Assembly (NCBI RefSeq): GCF_016772315.1
Contig: NZ_CP053482.1
Location: forward strand, 2,480,001-2,544,000
Source of the DNA: Thiothrix subterranea
GTDB taxonomy: Bacteria > Pseudomonadota > Gammaproteobacteria > Thiotrichales > Thiotrichaceae
Direction: 5' to 3'
Length of the DNA: 64,000 nt
The position numbers and the translations under genes were made by a program. The notes below the pieces were generated by a model, which saw only the letters and a list, made by a program, of their open reading frames with translations, made no database searches and had not been told where the DNA came from. Numbering within the stretch: position 1 is the first letter of the stretch; every line of letters begins with the position of its first letter. This document shows positions 36,082 to 45,087 of this stretch, one piece after another.

Positions 36082-37275
36082 TTAGTTATCCGGGTTAGCC
36101 TTGATTTTGTGAATACTCAAATCAGCGCCGTTGTACTCTTCTTCTTGTGACAAGCGAATGCCCATTGTGGCTTTGAGGATGCCATACACCACAAAGCCGC
36201 CAGCGGTGGCAATCGCAATACCGATCAACGTACCGACAACTTGCGCCCCGAAGCTGACACCACCCACGCCGCCGAGTGCTTCTAACCCAAAGATGCCCGC
36301 CGCAATGCCGCCCCATGCGCCACACAACCCGTGCAATGGCCATACGCCCAATACGTCGTCGATTTTCAGTTTGTTTTGCGCCAAGGTGAATGTCCACACG
36401 AACAATGCCCCTGCCACCGCTCCGACCACTAATGCGCCTAAAGGATGCATTAAGTCCGAGCCTGCACACACCGCAACCAAACCGGCTAAGGGGCCGTTGT
36501 GGACGAAACCAGGGTCATTTTTGCCTGCAATTAACGCTGCAATAATGCCGCCGACCATCGCCATTAAGGAGTTAATCGCCACCAAACCGCTGAGACCTTC
36601 CACTTTTTGAGCAGACATAACGTTAAAGCCAAACCAGCCGACGGTCAGAATCCATGCGCCAATCGCTAAAAATGGAATGCTGGAAGGTGGATGTGCCGAC
36701 ATGGGTTTGCCGTCTTTGGTGTAACGCCCGTGCCGATGCCCTAATAAGATCACGGCGCCCAATGCAATCCAGCCGCCCATCGCATGAACGACGACGGAAC
36801 CCGCAAAGTCATGAAAAGCAACGCCGAATAAGCCGGTGATCCACGCTTGCACCCCGTACAAATTGTTCCAAATCATGCCTTCAAAGAAGGGATAAATCAG
36901 CGCCACGATAATAAAAGTGGCAATCAATTGCGGGTAAAAGCGGGCGCGTTCTGCAATGCCGCCGGAAATAATGGCGGGAATGGCTGCCGCAAAGGTGAGG
37001 AGGAAGAAGAATTTCACCAAATCATAGCCGTTCTTTTCCGCCAAAATGCTGGCGCTGTCAAAGAAACCGACTTGATAGGCGACGTAATAGCCAATGAAAA
37101 AATACGCTATTGTGGACACGGCAAAATCCACAATGATTTTTACCAGTGCATTCACTTGGTTTTTGTGACGGACTGTGCCGACTTCTAAAAAAGCGAAGCC
37201 CGCGTGCATTGCCAGTACCATGACAGCACCCATTAACACGAACAGGGTATTTAATGCGGAAACCAGTTGCTCCAT
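36082..37275 (-). CDS. amt: Ammonium transporter Amt
   Basis: 397-residue channel with 11 predicted helices. Family signatures are FAGSVVVHAMGGWIALGAVI (first pore His in VVHAMGG) and GVWPLHGLCGAWGGIAAGIF (second pore His). The start at 37275 gives MEQLVSALNTLFVLMGAVMV, placing the N-terminus outside without a long signal peptide, as in short Amt proteins. The C-terminal tail EEYNGADLSIHKIKANPDN keeps the conserved YGxD-like region used for GlnK/PII control. No glnK-type PII gene is adjacent; the PII-like genes at 49.3-50.0 kb are of a different type. Confidence 0.94.
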   Translation of the reverse strand: MEQLVSALNTLFVLMGAVMVLAMHAGFAFLEVGTVRHKNQVNALVKIIVDFAVSTIAYFFIGYYVAYQVGFFDSASILAEKNGYDLVKFFFLLTFAAAIPAIISGGIAERARFYPQLIATFIIVALIYPFFEGMIWNNLYGVQAWITGLFGVAFHDFAGSVVVHAMGGWIALGAVILLGHRHGRYTKDGKPMSAHPPSSIPFLAIGAWILTVGWFGFNVMSAQKVEGLSGLVAINSLMAMVGGIIAALIAGKNDPGFVHNGPLAGLVAVCAGSDLMHPLGALVVGAVAGALFVWTFTLAQNKLKIDDVLGVWPLHGLCGAWGGIAAGIFGLEALGGVGGVSFGAQVVGTLIGIAIATAGGFVVYGILKATMGIRLSQEEEYNGADLSIHKIKANPDN

Positions 37276-37339
37276 ACCTAACCTCTCACACCTGAAGAGC
37301 CAAAAGAGTTGCCATCATAACCGCTTGATAATCAATGAC

Positions 37340-37480
37340 TAGGGTGTGCTGCACAAAATGAGTGAAGTTGGTGCAGTTTTTTTGCTGGAGATTGCTTTGG
37401 AGTGCTAAATAATCACAGTTATTGTGCATTGTGATTTTATTGCATTTCTTTAGTGCATTATCTGCACCAAAATAGCATGA
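37340..37480 (-). promoter_or_regulatory. Upstream region of amt with repeated TGCAC/GTGCA motifs
   Basis: Within 200 bp before amt, on the minus strand, the motif TGCAC or GTGCA occurs at least five times. One pair forms a dyad GTGCA-N5-TGCAC near 37450-37470. NtrC sites are built from such half-sites in nitrogen-regulated promoters. I could not find a sigma-54 promoter with correct 10-bp spacing, so the assignment is weak. No protein gene is supported in 37276-37581. Confidence 0.3.
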
Positions 37481-37581
37481 ATGCACGCAAGAGATGTGAC
37501 GTATAGCCTTTGCTCAATAGGCTTGTCACTGACCGGTTTGCGTATATGATTACGGTGTATGGATACGTTTGGAAACTCAGG

Positions 37582-38031
37582 ATGAACACAGTGTCGCGCA
37601 TCATCAGATTCGATTTATTGTCATTACCCGGCTTGAGCTTGTTTTTAGGCGGCTTATTGTGGGTAATGTCATTTACCCAAGTGACGTTTTACACCAATCA
37701 TGGCGTGGTAATGGGCTATTGGGTTGCCGCGACAGGGTGGTTGGGGTTTGGGCTATTCCAGTTTGCATGGTATGCCAATTTGCTGGAATTGTTGGGGGTG
37801 TTACTGATGTCGCGCTACCCGAATCGGGCGATGGTCGTGGTGGTGTTAGGGGTGTTATTAGCCGGTCAAGCGTTCTGGTTTACCGAAATTCCGGGGCAAA
37901 AAGCCAATATGCAAATCGTTGATTTGGGCATGGGCTTTTGGATGTGGTACGCCAGTATCGTGTTGGTGACGCTGGGTGTAATCTTTGGACCGACGGAGGA
38001 AGAAACCATCACGACCCCCACTCCCAATTAA
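37582..38031 (+). CDS. Four-helix membrane protein of unknown function
   Basis: 149 residues from ATG 37582 (MNTVSRIIRFDLLSLPGLSL), which has GGA 8 bp upstream; an earlier in-frame start at 37510 would add 24 residues. Four membrane helices are predicted at about 15-36, 45-68, 84-104 and 116-136. There are no charged motifs that suggest transport. It stands alone, divergent from amt. A perfect palindrome follows 8 bp after the stop. Confidence 0.55.
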   Translation: MNTVSRIIRFDLLSLPGLSLFLGGLLWVMSFTQVTFYTNHGVVMGYWVAATGWLGFGLFQFAWYANLLELLGVLLMSRYPNRAMVVVVLGVLLAGQAFWFTEIPGQKANMQIVDLGMGFWMWYASIVLVTLGVIFGPTEEETITTPTPN

Positions 38032-38039
38032 TCCCCACC

Positions 38040-38067
38040 GTAGAGACGCAAAATTTTGCGTCTCTAC
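38040..38067. repeat. Perfect 28-bp palindrome E
   Basis: GTAGAGACGCAAAA followed directly by its reverse complement TTTTGCGTCTCTAC, with no loop. It lies between the stop at 38031 and the convergent gene ending at 38114. I recall this palindrome type from cyanobacterial genomes; it may double as a terminator. Confidence 0.9.
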
Positions 38068-38113
38068 CTTTGCACCCGTGAAAACTGATGGAACATTCAA
38101 TGCGTGTAGCGAA

Positions 38114-38737
38114 TTAGAAATCGCCTTCCGCGCCGCCTTTCATAATCGCGGTCATGATTTCTTGTACCCCAAGCGCTTCGGCATGAAGCTCTGGTGGCAG
38201 GGTTTTGCCGCCGTAAATCATCATGTCCATATTCAGGGAATACAGGTGATATTTGCCTTCTTTGTCTTCGATCATCGCAATGCGGCACGGCAGGTAAGCC
38301 GAGAATGCATCGCTGAAATCCACCATTTTCATTGCCGTTTGCGGGTTACAGAACTGGTAGATTTTCAGGAAGCGTTGTTCCTTGCCGGTTTCAAGCTGCA
38401 CTTGCTCGGATAATGGCAATTCACCAACGGCTTTAATATTGAGCTTGTTAGCAATGGATTTCATGGATTCTTCAGCATCTTGCCAAGTAACGCCGTCAGC
38501 CAATGAATATTTAACCACGGTAGCATCCGCCGAATTGCCGCTGGCTTTCAGCTTAGTCCACATTTCCATGTAAACATCTTTGGCCTTCGGGTCGAAACTG
38601 TCGAGCGCGGCTTTTTCAGCGCCAATGTCCATATCACCCATTTGCGCCATCATCGGGGCAAATTTGGTGTAAGCGAATGCGCCGCCAACAATGGCGACCA
38701 AGCCAATAATGGCGAGAATATTGCGAATAAAGTTCAT
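38114..38737 (-). CDS. DUF302-domain exported or membrane-anchored protein
   Basis: 207 residues from ATG 38737, ribosome site AGGAGA 6 bp upstream. An N-terminal hydrophobic helix (FIRNILAIIGLVAIVGGAFA) is a signal anchor. The C-terminal half matches DUF302/TT1751-like proteins: VTWQDAEESMKSIANKLNIK, IYQFCNPQTAMKMVDFSDAF, AYLPCRIAMIEDKEGKYHLY and LNMDMMIYGGKTLP. Function unknown; the fold binds small molecules or metals in some proposals. It lies 85 bp downstream of an SCP2-like gene on the same strand; the pair may form an operon. Confidence 0.8.
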   Translation of the reverse strand: MNFIRNILAIIGLVAIVGGAFAYTKFAPMMAQMGDMDIGAEKAALDSFDPKAKDVYMEMWTKLKASGNSADATVVKYSLADGVTWQDAEESMKSIANKLNIKAVGELPLSEQVQLETGKEQRFLKIYQFCNPQTAMKMVDFSDAFSAYLPCRIAMIEDKEGKYHLYSLNMDMMIYGGKTLPPELHAEALGVQEIMTAIMKGGAEGDF

Positions 38738-38822
38738 GAAATCTCCTAGCGTAAATATCGAGGGAAGCCATTGCATGATGACTTCCCTGGGGGTTTTATT
38801 CCCTAAACGGCGAATGTTTTAA

Positions 38823-39227
38823 TTATTGCGTGTCAATCTTCGCCATCAGTGCGAAAGATTTCACGAATGGCCCTGCCATCGCAGGATTTTTGAGCATTGA
38901 GCCGTAATCACCTGACAGGAATTTCAGCTTACCAAACGTGTAAGCCGTTCCCAAACCGACCATGCCCATGGGTTCTTTGGTCCATTTCATCCAATCTTTG
39001 CGATCTGCACGCATGTCCCAATCCAAGGTTTCGCCGTTGTAATCGCCCGCGCGAACACACTCGCCGTTTTCGACCACGAAAACCCCGATGGGCTTGGCTT
39101 CGCCTTTCAAGCCACACGCGATGGTGGAATTGAACCCAATGGCGGCAAGCTTGTCTTTAACATCAGGATCGCCGTTCCAGAGATCCTTGAGTTCGTTCAT
39201 CCAGTCGGCAGAAAAAAGTTGTGGCAT
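38823..39227 (-). CDS. SCP2 sterol/lipid-transfer domain protein
   Basis: 134-residue single-domain protein of the SCP2 fold, which binds hydrophobic ligands. Marks: FSADWMNELKDLWNGDPDVK, IACGLKGEAKPIGVFVVENG, DWDMRADRKDWMKWTKEPMG, and LKFLSGDYGSMLKNPAMAGP, the conserved L.G....L.....A..PF ending. No signal peptide, so cytoplasmic. A good ribosome site (AGGAG) precedes the ATG. It probably binds a lipid or acyl compound; the DUF302 gene lies downstream. Confidence 0.82.
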   Translation of the reverse strand: MPQLFSADWMNELKDLWNGDPDVKDKLAAIGFNSTIACGLKGEAKPIGVFVVENGECVRAGDYNGETLDWDMRADRKDWMKWTKEPMGMVGLGTAYTFGKLKFLSGDYGSMLKNPAMAGPFVKSFALMAKIDTQ

Positions 39228-39360
39228 GGTTCCTCTCCTAGTTTGTGTTGATAATAACGGTAACGTTGGTGTGTAATGCGACGTTATAAAACTGAAATTT
39301 ACAAAGCTTTATATATCTTGCATCCTTACGTTTCGCAACCTGTTAAAAGTGATAATACCG

Positions 39361-40398
39361 ATGCTGCGCCAATCTTTGCTCCTCCCGCTCCTCACGACGC
39401 TAGTCACGTTCTCTCTGACCGGTTTCAGCGTGGCTGATACCCCAGCGGACTCTCTAACGGTGACCGTGCGACCTTTGGGGGAGGTTTTGCAAGCATCTGA
39501 GCGTAGTGTAACAGCAACGCTGATCAGTTTGAACGATAGCACGCTCAGTGCTGAAATTTCTGCGAAAGTTATCCAATTGCGAGCGGATACCGGCGATACC
39601 GTGCAAGCCGGTCAGGTGTTGGCGGAATTGGACTGCCGCGATCATGTTTTCGCCTTGAGCCAAGCCAAAGCAGGCGTGGATGCGGCGAATGCGCGTTACC
39701 AATTAGCGAACACGCAACTTCAGCGCAATCAGCGTTTGCGTAACACGGGTGTCGTTCCCGCTGAAGTGTTGGATAAAGCTGCTGCCGATGCTGAAGCAGC
39801 CAAAGCAGAAGTGGCTGTCGCCAAATCGCAAACCGACACCGCCCAGCTTGCAGTTTCACGTTGCACCATCAAAGCGCCATTTGCCGGACAAATTACCCGC
39901 CGTGACGTGCAAGTCGGGCAACAAGCCACGCCCGGCACACCCGCGTTCCAACTGCTGCAAGACAAAGCCTTGGAAGTGAGCGCCAGTTTGTCGGTGGATG
40001 AAGTGCAGGATCAAACGCAAGGGGCGGAATTACGCTTTGTTGCCGATAGTGTGAGCATTCCACTGGAACGCCGTGCGGTGGTTGGGCAAATCGCCGGAAA
40101 TACCCGCACGCAAGAAGTGCGCTTTACTCTCAAAGGCGAACATTCCTTAGCCGTTGGACGCAGTGGACGGGTGGTGTGGCAAGGTAAATTACAGGCATTG
40201 CCCGCCAGTTGGGTGGTGCGCCGCGAAGGTGGTTTGGGGGTGATGCTGGAAGTGGATGGCATGGCAAAGTTTCACCCGCTTCCCGATGCGAAAGAAGGGC
40301 AGCCGGTGTTGATCGACTTGCCCACTTCGGTGCGCTTGATTGATCAAAACCGCTTGCGAGCAAGGGATGGGCAAGCCGTGACGGTGGAGAAACCCTGA
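39361..40398 (+). CDS. RND efflux periplasmic adaptor (AcrA/MexA-like)
   Basis: 345 residues from ATG 39361; a GTG at 39349 is an alternative. Signal sequence MLRQSLLLPLLTTLVTFSLT; then GDTVQAGQVLAELDCRDHVF (lipoyl half-motif), a coiled hairpin rich in Ala, Glu and Gln, the second half-motif SRCTIKAPFAGQITRRDVQV, and a beta-barrel. It forms the three-part pump with the RND permease starting at 40398, whose ATG overlaps this stop by 1 bp. It has only 2 Cys and no lipobox. Confidence 0.88.
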   Translation: MLRQSLLLPLLTTLVTFSLTGFSVADTPADSLTVTVRPLGEVLQASERSVTATLISLNDSTLSAEISAKVIQLRADTGDTVQAGQVLAELDCRDHVFALSQAKAGVDAANARYQLANTQLQRNQRLRNTGVVPAEVLDKAAADAEAAKAEVAVAKSQTDTAQLAVSRCTIKAPFAGQITRRDVQVGQQATPGTPAFQLLQDKALEVSASLSVDEVQDQTQGAELRFVADSVSIPLERRAVVGQIAGNTRTQEVRFTLKGEHSLAVGRSGRVVWQGKLQALPASWVVRREGGLGVMLEVDGMAKFHPLPDAKEGQPVLIDLPTSVRLIDQNRLRARDGQAVTVEKP

Positions 40399-43300
40399 TG
40401 TATCGCCGCCTCATACAAAATCATGTTCTCGCGAATCTCACTTTCGTGTTGGTGTTGTTCATCGGCTTCACCGCTTATAACGCGATGCCGCGCCAGCAAG
40501 ACCCCACGATTAATTTCAACTGGATTTCGATTATCACCGCGTTGCCGGGGGCGAGTGCGGAAGACGTGGAAAAGCGCGTTACCGACCCGCTAGAAGAGGC
40601 GATTCGTGGCATACCGGACATGAAATTTGTGTCGAGCAATAGCCGGGCGAATATTTCCAGCCTATTGGTGCGCTTTGAAGACATTGATGAGCGTACTTTC
40701 GACAAGCGCCTCGCCGATTTGCGCCGTGAAATTCAGAACGTCGAGAGCTTACTGCCAGCAGAAGCAATGGATTCGATTGTGCTGGAAATTACCACGGCGA
40801 ATGCGTTCCCCTCCGCGATGATTGCGGTGCAAAGCATTGCTGATGATGAAAATTTGCGCGTGCAAGCCAAAAATATCGAAAAAGCCTTGGAGCAGATTAA
40901 GGGCGTGGATCGGGTTGACCCGGTGGCGTTGGATGCTCCCGAACTGCAAGTGCGTTTTGATACCGTCGCCCTCGAATCCTTAGGGTTAACGCCGGGGCAA
41001 TTGAGCGATACGGTACGTGCGTGGTTTCGGGATTTATCCGCTGGCAGTTTGGATGTGGATAAGCAAAGTTGGTTGGTGCGCTTAAGCGGCAAAACCAGCG
41101 ACCCGCAAGCCTTGGGCGAATTGCCCGTTCCCGGTGTGCAGGGCGAAGTGTCGTTGTCACGGGTGGCGAGTGTGGAACGCGCCCGCGCCGAAGCCACCCA
41201 ACAAGTGCGTTTGGATGGCGAACCGGCGGTATTGTTTGCGGTGCTGAAGGAAGACAAAGCCAATGTGCTGGATTTGGTGGAGCGCCTGAAAACTTATATT
41301 GACGCGCGTAATCAGCAAATCGGTGCCAGCGGGGTGAAGCTGGTATTAGTCGATGACCAAACCATTCCCACCCGTGAAGCGATCGGCATTATGGAAAGCA
41401 ATGCCTTGCTGGGGTTTGTGCTGGTGTTATTCGTGACTTGGTTATTTCTGGGGTTCAGGATTGCCGCACTCACCACCATTGGGATTCCGTTTACGCTGGC
41501 GGCGACGTTTTGGGTGTTGTCTGGCATGGGTGAAACCCTGAATGTGACGGTGTTGCTGGGCATTGTGATTGTGTTGGGGATGTTGGTGGACGATGCGGTG
41601 GTGGTGGTCGAATCCATTTATTACCGCTTGCAACACGGCATGGATGCGGTCACGGCGGCGGTGGAATCCATGCGCGAGGTGGCGTTGCCGGTGACGACTG
41701 CCGTGTTGACCACGATTGCGGCGTTTTTGCCGCTGATGTTGTTACCGGGGATTTTGGGCAAATTCATGCAAGTGATTCCGATGGTGGTGACATTGGCGCT
41801 GGCAATTAGCTTGATTGAGGCGTTTTGGATGCTGCCCGCGCACGTTGCCAGCATGAAAATGCGCTTTGATAAGCCATCACGTATTCAGCAAATGCGCAAT
41901 CGTGGCACGCATTGGCTGCAAGTGAAATACGCACGTTTGCTGGTGAAAGTGTTGCGCTACCCGCGTTCGGCATTGAGTGCGGTGGCGTTAATGTTTGTGC
42001 TGGCGGTGGGGATTGTCGGGGCAGGGCTGATTCCGCTGAATTTCTTTGCGGCGGACAGTTTGCGGCTGTTTTATGTGAACGTGGAAATGCCGAGTTCCAC
42101 CGCGCTGGATGAAACCATGCAAAAAGTGCAACAAGTCGAGCAGCAGGTGAAAAAGCATTTGCAGCCGGAGGATGCGCGTTCGGTGGTGGCTTATGCGGGG
42201 ATGATGTTTACCGAAACTGAGCCGCTGTACGGGGCGCGTTACGGGCAAATGGTGGTGAGCCTCAAGCCAATCTCGGACGGTTCGCGGGAGGTGAAAGCCA
42301 TTATCGAGGGGATGCGTGCCGATGTGGTGAATGTGCCGGGGGCGGTGAATATTGCGTTTCTGGAATTGGCGGGCGGGCCACCTGCGGCTAAGCCAATCAG
42401 CGTGAAAGTGCGTGGCGATAATTACGCCGAAATTCAGGGTGCAACGGCTGCGCTCAAGCAAATTCTGAATGCGAATCCGGGTTTCAAAGACATTACCGAC
42501 GATGCCAGCCCCGGTCAGATGGAAATGACTTTGCGCTTGCGCCACGACAATATCCGCCGCGCCGGGGTGTCGCCGGATGAGGTCAGCCGTAGCTTGCGCT
42601 TGCTGGTGGATGGCGAAGTGGTCGCGGATATGCAGGATCAGGGCGAAAAACTAGAGGTGCGCGTCAAACGCCAAGAGGGGGATTTGCGCACGGTGGATCA
42701 GTTGCTGGATTTCCGCTTGCCGACTGCGGATGGTGGCAGCGTACCGTTGCGCGAATTGGTGGAGGAACAAAAAGGCGTGTCGTTGGGCAATATTCGCCAT
42801 TACAATTTCCGCCGCGCCATTACCTTGGAGGCGGATTTGGTGAAACGCCCGGATGAGCCATTTTACGAATGCCGCTTGCAACCGATGTTCAGCGGGGCAG
42901 CGCCGGATTATGCGCAGTGTGCGCTGGATGCGGTGCAGGCGAATCAGCTCTTGCTGGAGGGGTGGAAACCTTATCAGGCGCAATTCCCGAATATTGACTT
43001 GGATTTTGCGGGGCAACTCGATGATATTCAGGAAAGCATGGATGCTATCGGGATGTTATTCCTGTTTGGTATTGGCTTGATGTATTTGATTTTGGGGACG
43101 CAATTTGGCAGTTATTGGCAGCCATTGCTGATTTTGTCGACCGTGCCGATGGCGTTTACCGGGGTGGTGTATGGCTTGCTGGTGACGCAAAATCCGTTGA
43201 GTTTGTACACGCTGTACGGGGTGGTGGCGTTGGCGGGGATTGCGGTGAACTCGGCGATTGTGTTGATTTCTGCGGCGAATGACCGGCTTGAATTGGGGAT

Positions 43301-43538
43301 GAGTGTATTGCACGCCACGGTGTATGCAGCGCGGCGGCGGGTGATTCCGGTGTTGATTACGTCATTGACCACGATGGCGGGTTTGTTTTCACTCGCCACC
43401 GGGTTGGGGGGTAAGTCACTGATCTGGGGGCCAGTCGCGACGGCCATTGTGTGGGGGGTTGGGTTTTCAACCGTGCTGACGCTGTTTGCGATTCCGGTGT
43501 TGTATCGGGTGTCGAGTCGGTCGAAACTTAAACATTAA
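40398..43538 (+). CDS. RND efflux permease, HAE1/AcrB type
   Basis: 1046-residue inner-membrane pump with 12 helices and two large periplasmic loops. The fourth-helix block LGMLVDDAVVVVESIYYRLQ has the double Asp of hydrophobe/amphiphile pumps, in contrast to the HME-type pump at 1-2172. Other blocks: LTFVLVLFIGFTAYNAMPRQ near the start, LDEAIRGIPDMKF-like porter segment (EAIRGIPDMKFVSSNSRANI) and LYTLYGVVALAGIAVNSAIV in the second half. Substrate not predictable. No TolC gene follows. Confidence 0.92.
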   Translation: MYRRLIQNHVLANLTFVLVLFIGFTAYNAMPRQQDPTINFNWISIITALPGASAEDVEKRVTDPLEEAIRGIPDMKFVSSNSRANISSLLVRFEDIDERTFDKRLADLRREIQNVESLLPAEAMDSIVLEITTANAFPSAMIAVQSIADDENLRVQAKNIEKALEQIKGVDRVDPVALDAPELQVRFDTVALESLGLTPGQLSDTVRAWFRDLSAGSLDVDKQSWLVRLSGKTSDPQALGELPVPGVQGEVSLSRVASVERARAEATQQVRLDGEPAVLFAVLKEDKANVLDLVERLKTYIDARNQQIGASGVKLVLVDDQTIPTREAIGIMESNALLGFVLVLFVTWLFLGFRIAALTTIGIPFTLAATFWVLSGMGETLNVTVLLGIVIVLGMLVDDAVVVVESIYYRLQHGMDAVTAAVESMREVALPVTTAVLTTIAAFLPLMLLPGILGKFMQVIPMVVTLALAISLIEAFWMLPAHVASMKMRFDKPSRIQQMRNRGTHWLQVKYARLLVKVLRYPRSALSAVALMFVLAVGIVGAGLIPLNFFAADSLRLFYVNVEMPSSTALDETMQKVQQVEQQVKKHLQPEDARSVVAYAGMMFTETEPLYGARYGQMVVSLKPISDGSREVKAIIEGMRADVVNVPGAVNIAFLELAGGPPAAKPISVKVRGDNYAEIQGATAALKQILNANPGFKDITDDASPGQMEMTLRLRHDNIRRAGVSPDEVSRSLRLLVDGEVVADMQDQGEKLEVRVKRQEGDLRTVDQLLDFRLPTADGGSVPLRELVEEQKGVSLGNIRHYNFRRAITLEADLVKRPDEPFYECRLQPMFSGAAPDYAQCALDAVQANQLLLEGWKPYQAQFPNIDLDFAGQLDDIQESMDAIGMLFLFGIGLMYLILGTQFGSYWQPLLILSTVPMAFTGVVYGLLVTQNPLSLYTLYGVVALAGIAVNSAIVLISAANDRLELGMSVLHATVYAARRRVIPVLITSLTTMAGLFSLATGLGGKSLIWGPVATAIVWGVGFSTVLTLFAIPVLYRVSSRSKLKH

Positions 43539-43604
43539 CTGATGCTAACTAGCATTCCATCAGAATGCCCCAACAAACAGCCTATCCCCTGCTACACTTC
43601 TCGC

Positions 43605-44468
43605 ATGGGAAACAAAGACATCATCAGCAAATCCGTACTCGGTCATCTGGCAGCCGACATTGCCAACCTGTTGCTAGGCTTAGGCGTGGAGATGGACAGC
43701 GTAGAACTGCTCGACACCGCACAGCAGCGCGTTGAACAACGCCGTGCCGACCTCGTGGCGCGGATGCGCCGCCAAGCCGACGGTCAAGATTTCATCCTGC
43801 ACATCGAAATCCAAAACCAAAACGACAGCAGTATGCCGCTGCGGATGTTGCGCTACTTCACCGACATTCAACTGGCGCATCCTGGCTATTCCATTCACCA
43901 ACACCTGATTTACATCGGGCGTGACCGCTTAACCATGCCCGACCATTTCAATGCCCCAACGCTTGCCTACCATTACCCCATCCTCGATATGCACAACGTC
44001 GATTGCAGTCTGTTGTTGGAGCAAGACACACCCGATGCTTTGGTTCTGGCAATCCTGTGTGATTTCAAAGGGAAACCAACACAGGATATGGTAAACTACA
44101 TCGTATTGCGCCTACGTGAACTCATGGGCGAAGACGAACGTGGTTTCCGCAACTACTTCGAGATGCTCGAAACCCTCGCTGAAAACCGTGACCTGCAACC
44201 TAACATCAAAGAGGCTGAACAAATGCTAACACAAGTGGATGTAACCAAATTTGCCTCCTATAGCTGGGGCATGAGGGATGGTATCGAAAAGGGTATCGAG
44301 AAGGGCATTGAACAGGGTATCGAACGAGGTCGCAAAGAAGGCGAATTCAAAAAAGCTCAAGAAGTCGCCCGCAGTTTGCTACAACTGGGCGTAATCCCAG
44401 AAGCTGATATTGCCCGTATTGCAGGCTTATCACTGGAAGAAGTCCAAAAATTGCGGGTTCAACACTAA
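43605..44468 (+). CDS. Rpn-family recombination-promoting nuclease/putative transposase
   Basis: 287-residue protein of the Rpn/YhgA-like PD-(D/E)XK family. It begins GNKDIISKSVLGHLAADIAN, contains LVARMRRQADGQDFILHIEI and the acidic core with QNQNDSSMPLRMLRYFTDIQ, and ends in a run of repeats GIEKGIEKGIEQGIERGRKE, typical of the tail of such genes. The ATG at 43605 is chosen because upstream in-frame sequence (from 43542) has no family match. These genes are often multi-copy in filamentous sulfur bacteria; they promote RecA-independent recombination in E. coli. A bidirectional terminator follows. Confidence 0.85.
   Translation: MGNKDIISKSVLGHLAADIANLLLGLGVEMDSVELLDTAQQRVEQRRADLVARMRRQADGQDFILHIEIQNQNDSSMPLRMLRYFTDIQLAHPGYSIHQHLIYIGRDRLTMPDHFNAPTLAYHYPILDMHNVDCSLLLEQDTPDALVLAILCDFKGKPTQDMVNYIVLRLRELMGEDERGFRNYFEMLETLAENRDLQPNIKEAEQMLTQVDVTKFASYSWGMRDGIEKGIEKGIEQGIERGRKEGEFKKAQEVARSLLQLGVIPEADIARIAGLSLEEVQKLRVQH
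44280..44342 (+). repeat. Short in-gene repeats encoding GIEKG/GIEQG
   Basis: Four tandem 12-bp units of the kind GGTATCGAAAAG/GGCATTGAACAG, giving the four-residue repeat G-I-E-K/Q/R. Such runs are prone to slippage and vary in copy number among family members. Confidence 0.7.
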
Positions 44469-44524
44469 CATCGAATAATCAGAAAGCAGACCGTACCAAT
44501 AGGTGACTGCTTGCCCTGAGACGA

Positions 44525-44549
44525 AAAAGCCGGACATGTTCCGGCTTTT
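44525..44549. terminator. Bidirectional rho-independent terminator
   Basis: Arms AAAAGCCGGA (44525-44534) and TCCGGCTTTT (44540-44549) with a 5-nt loop. It lies between the convergent Rpn and Pro-rich protein genes and has A/T runs on both sides. Confidence 0.85.
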
Positions 44550-44558
44550 CATTAAGCG

Positions 44559-45014
44559 TTAACGGCAAGCTTGGCGTAGGTTCGCCGCTTCGCGGAACAA
44601 TCTGATGGATGTTTGCCGGTCGTTGCGTTTTGATGCAAGTACCGCTTGGCTTTCAATTTGCGCCGCACGATTCGCTGCATTTTGGCAGCTATTGACGGGT
44701 GCAGCGGGGGCGGGCGCAGGCACAGCCGTTGGACGTGGTGCAATCCGCATTTGCGGCACAGGCGCGGGTCGTGTGGCAATGCGCGGCGGCGTGGTGGTCG
44801 GGCGATTACGCAATGCCAATTGTGCTTGTTGGCGCTGTTGTACCACCCGTCGATTCGGCGGTGGAATGGGTGGCGGGCGAGGGGTGACTCGCACGACTGA
44901 ATTGGCGGTATTGCCATAGCAATAAAACGATGAGGTGCATTCGGCAGCCATCGCGGGGGTGGTAACGCTAATGCCCAACAAGAGGGATAGCAGCAGCGCA
45001 AGCTTGGTTTTCAT
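44559..45014 (-). CDS. Secreted Pro/Arg-rich hypothetical protein
   Basis: 151-residue exported protein. Signal peptide MKTKLALLLSLLLGISVTTP with cleavage AMA-AE. The mature part opens with ECTSSFYCYGNTANSVVRVT, then a low-complexity Pro/Arg/Thr linker (about 45-100: RPPPIPPPNRR and APAPAAP stretches). A short helical C-terminal domain follows (NSCQNAANRAAQIESQAVLA, then RQTSIRLFREAANLRQACR) with paired Cys. No known function. Confidence 0.7.
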   Translation of the reverse strand: MKTKLALLLSLLLGISVTTPAMAAECTSSFYCYGNTANSVVRVTPRPPPIPPPNRRVVQQRQQAQLALRNRPTTTPPRIATRPAPVPQMRIAPRPTAVPAPAPAAPVNSCQNAANRAAQIESQAVLASKRNDRQTSIRLFREAANLRQACR

Positions 45015-45087
45015 ATCAGTTCCTGCAATAAGGGGCTGATACGAGTCTAGTCAAGATTACGAATTTCTGCTGCTATCTGCTTGATAT

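Noticed and set aside
37276-37340. Sigma-54 promoter for amt (TGGCA...TTGGC text on the minus strand)
   Set aside because: The GG to GC spacing is 11 bp where 10 is needed, so it does not fit the consensus.
37286-37486. 66-residue ORF upstream of amt on the minus strand
   Set aside because: Composition (His/Asn/Cys-rich), no ribosome site and position in the amt control region argue against a gene.
43542-43604. Upstream start for the Rpn-family gene
   Set aside because: The extra 21 residues (Pro/Cys/Ser mix) have no family similarity, and ATG 43605 gives the standard N-terminus.
44280-44342. CRISPR-like short repeats
   Set aside because: They are 12-bp tandem codon repeats inside the Rpn gene, with no spacers. 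No CRISPR array was seen anywhere in the window.
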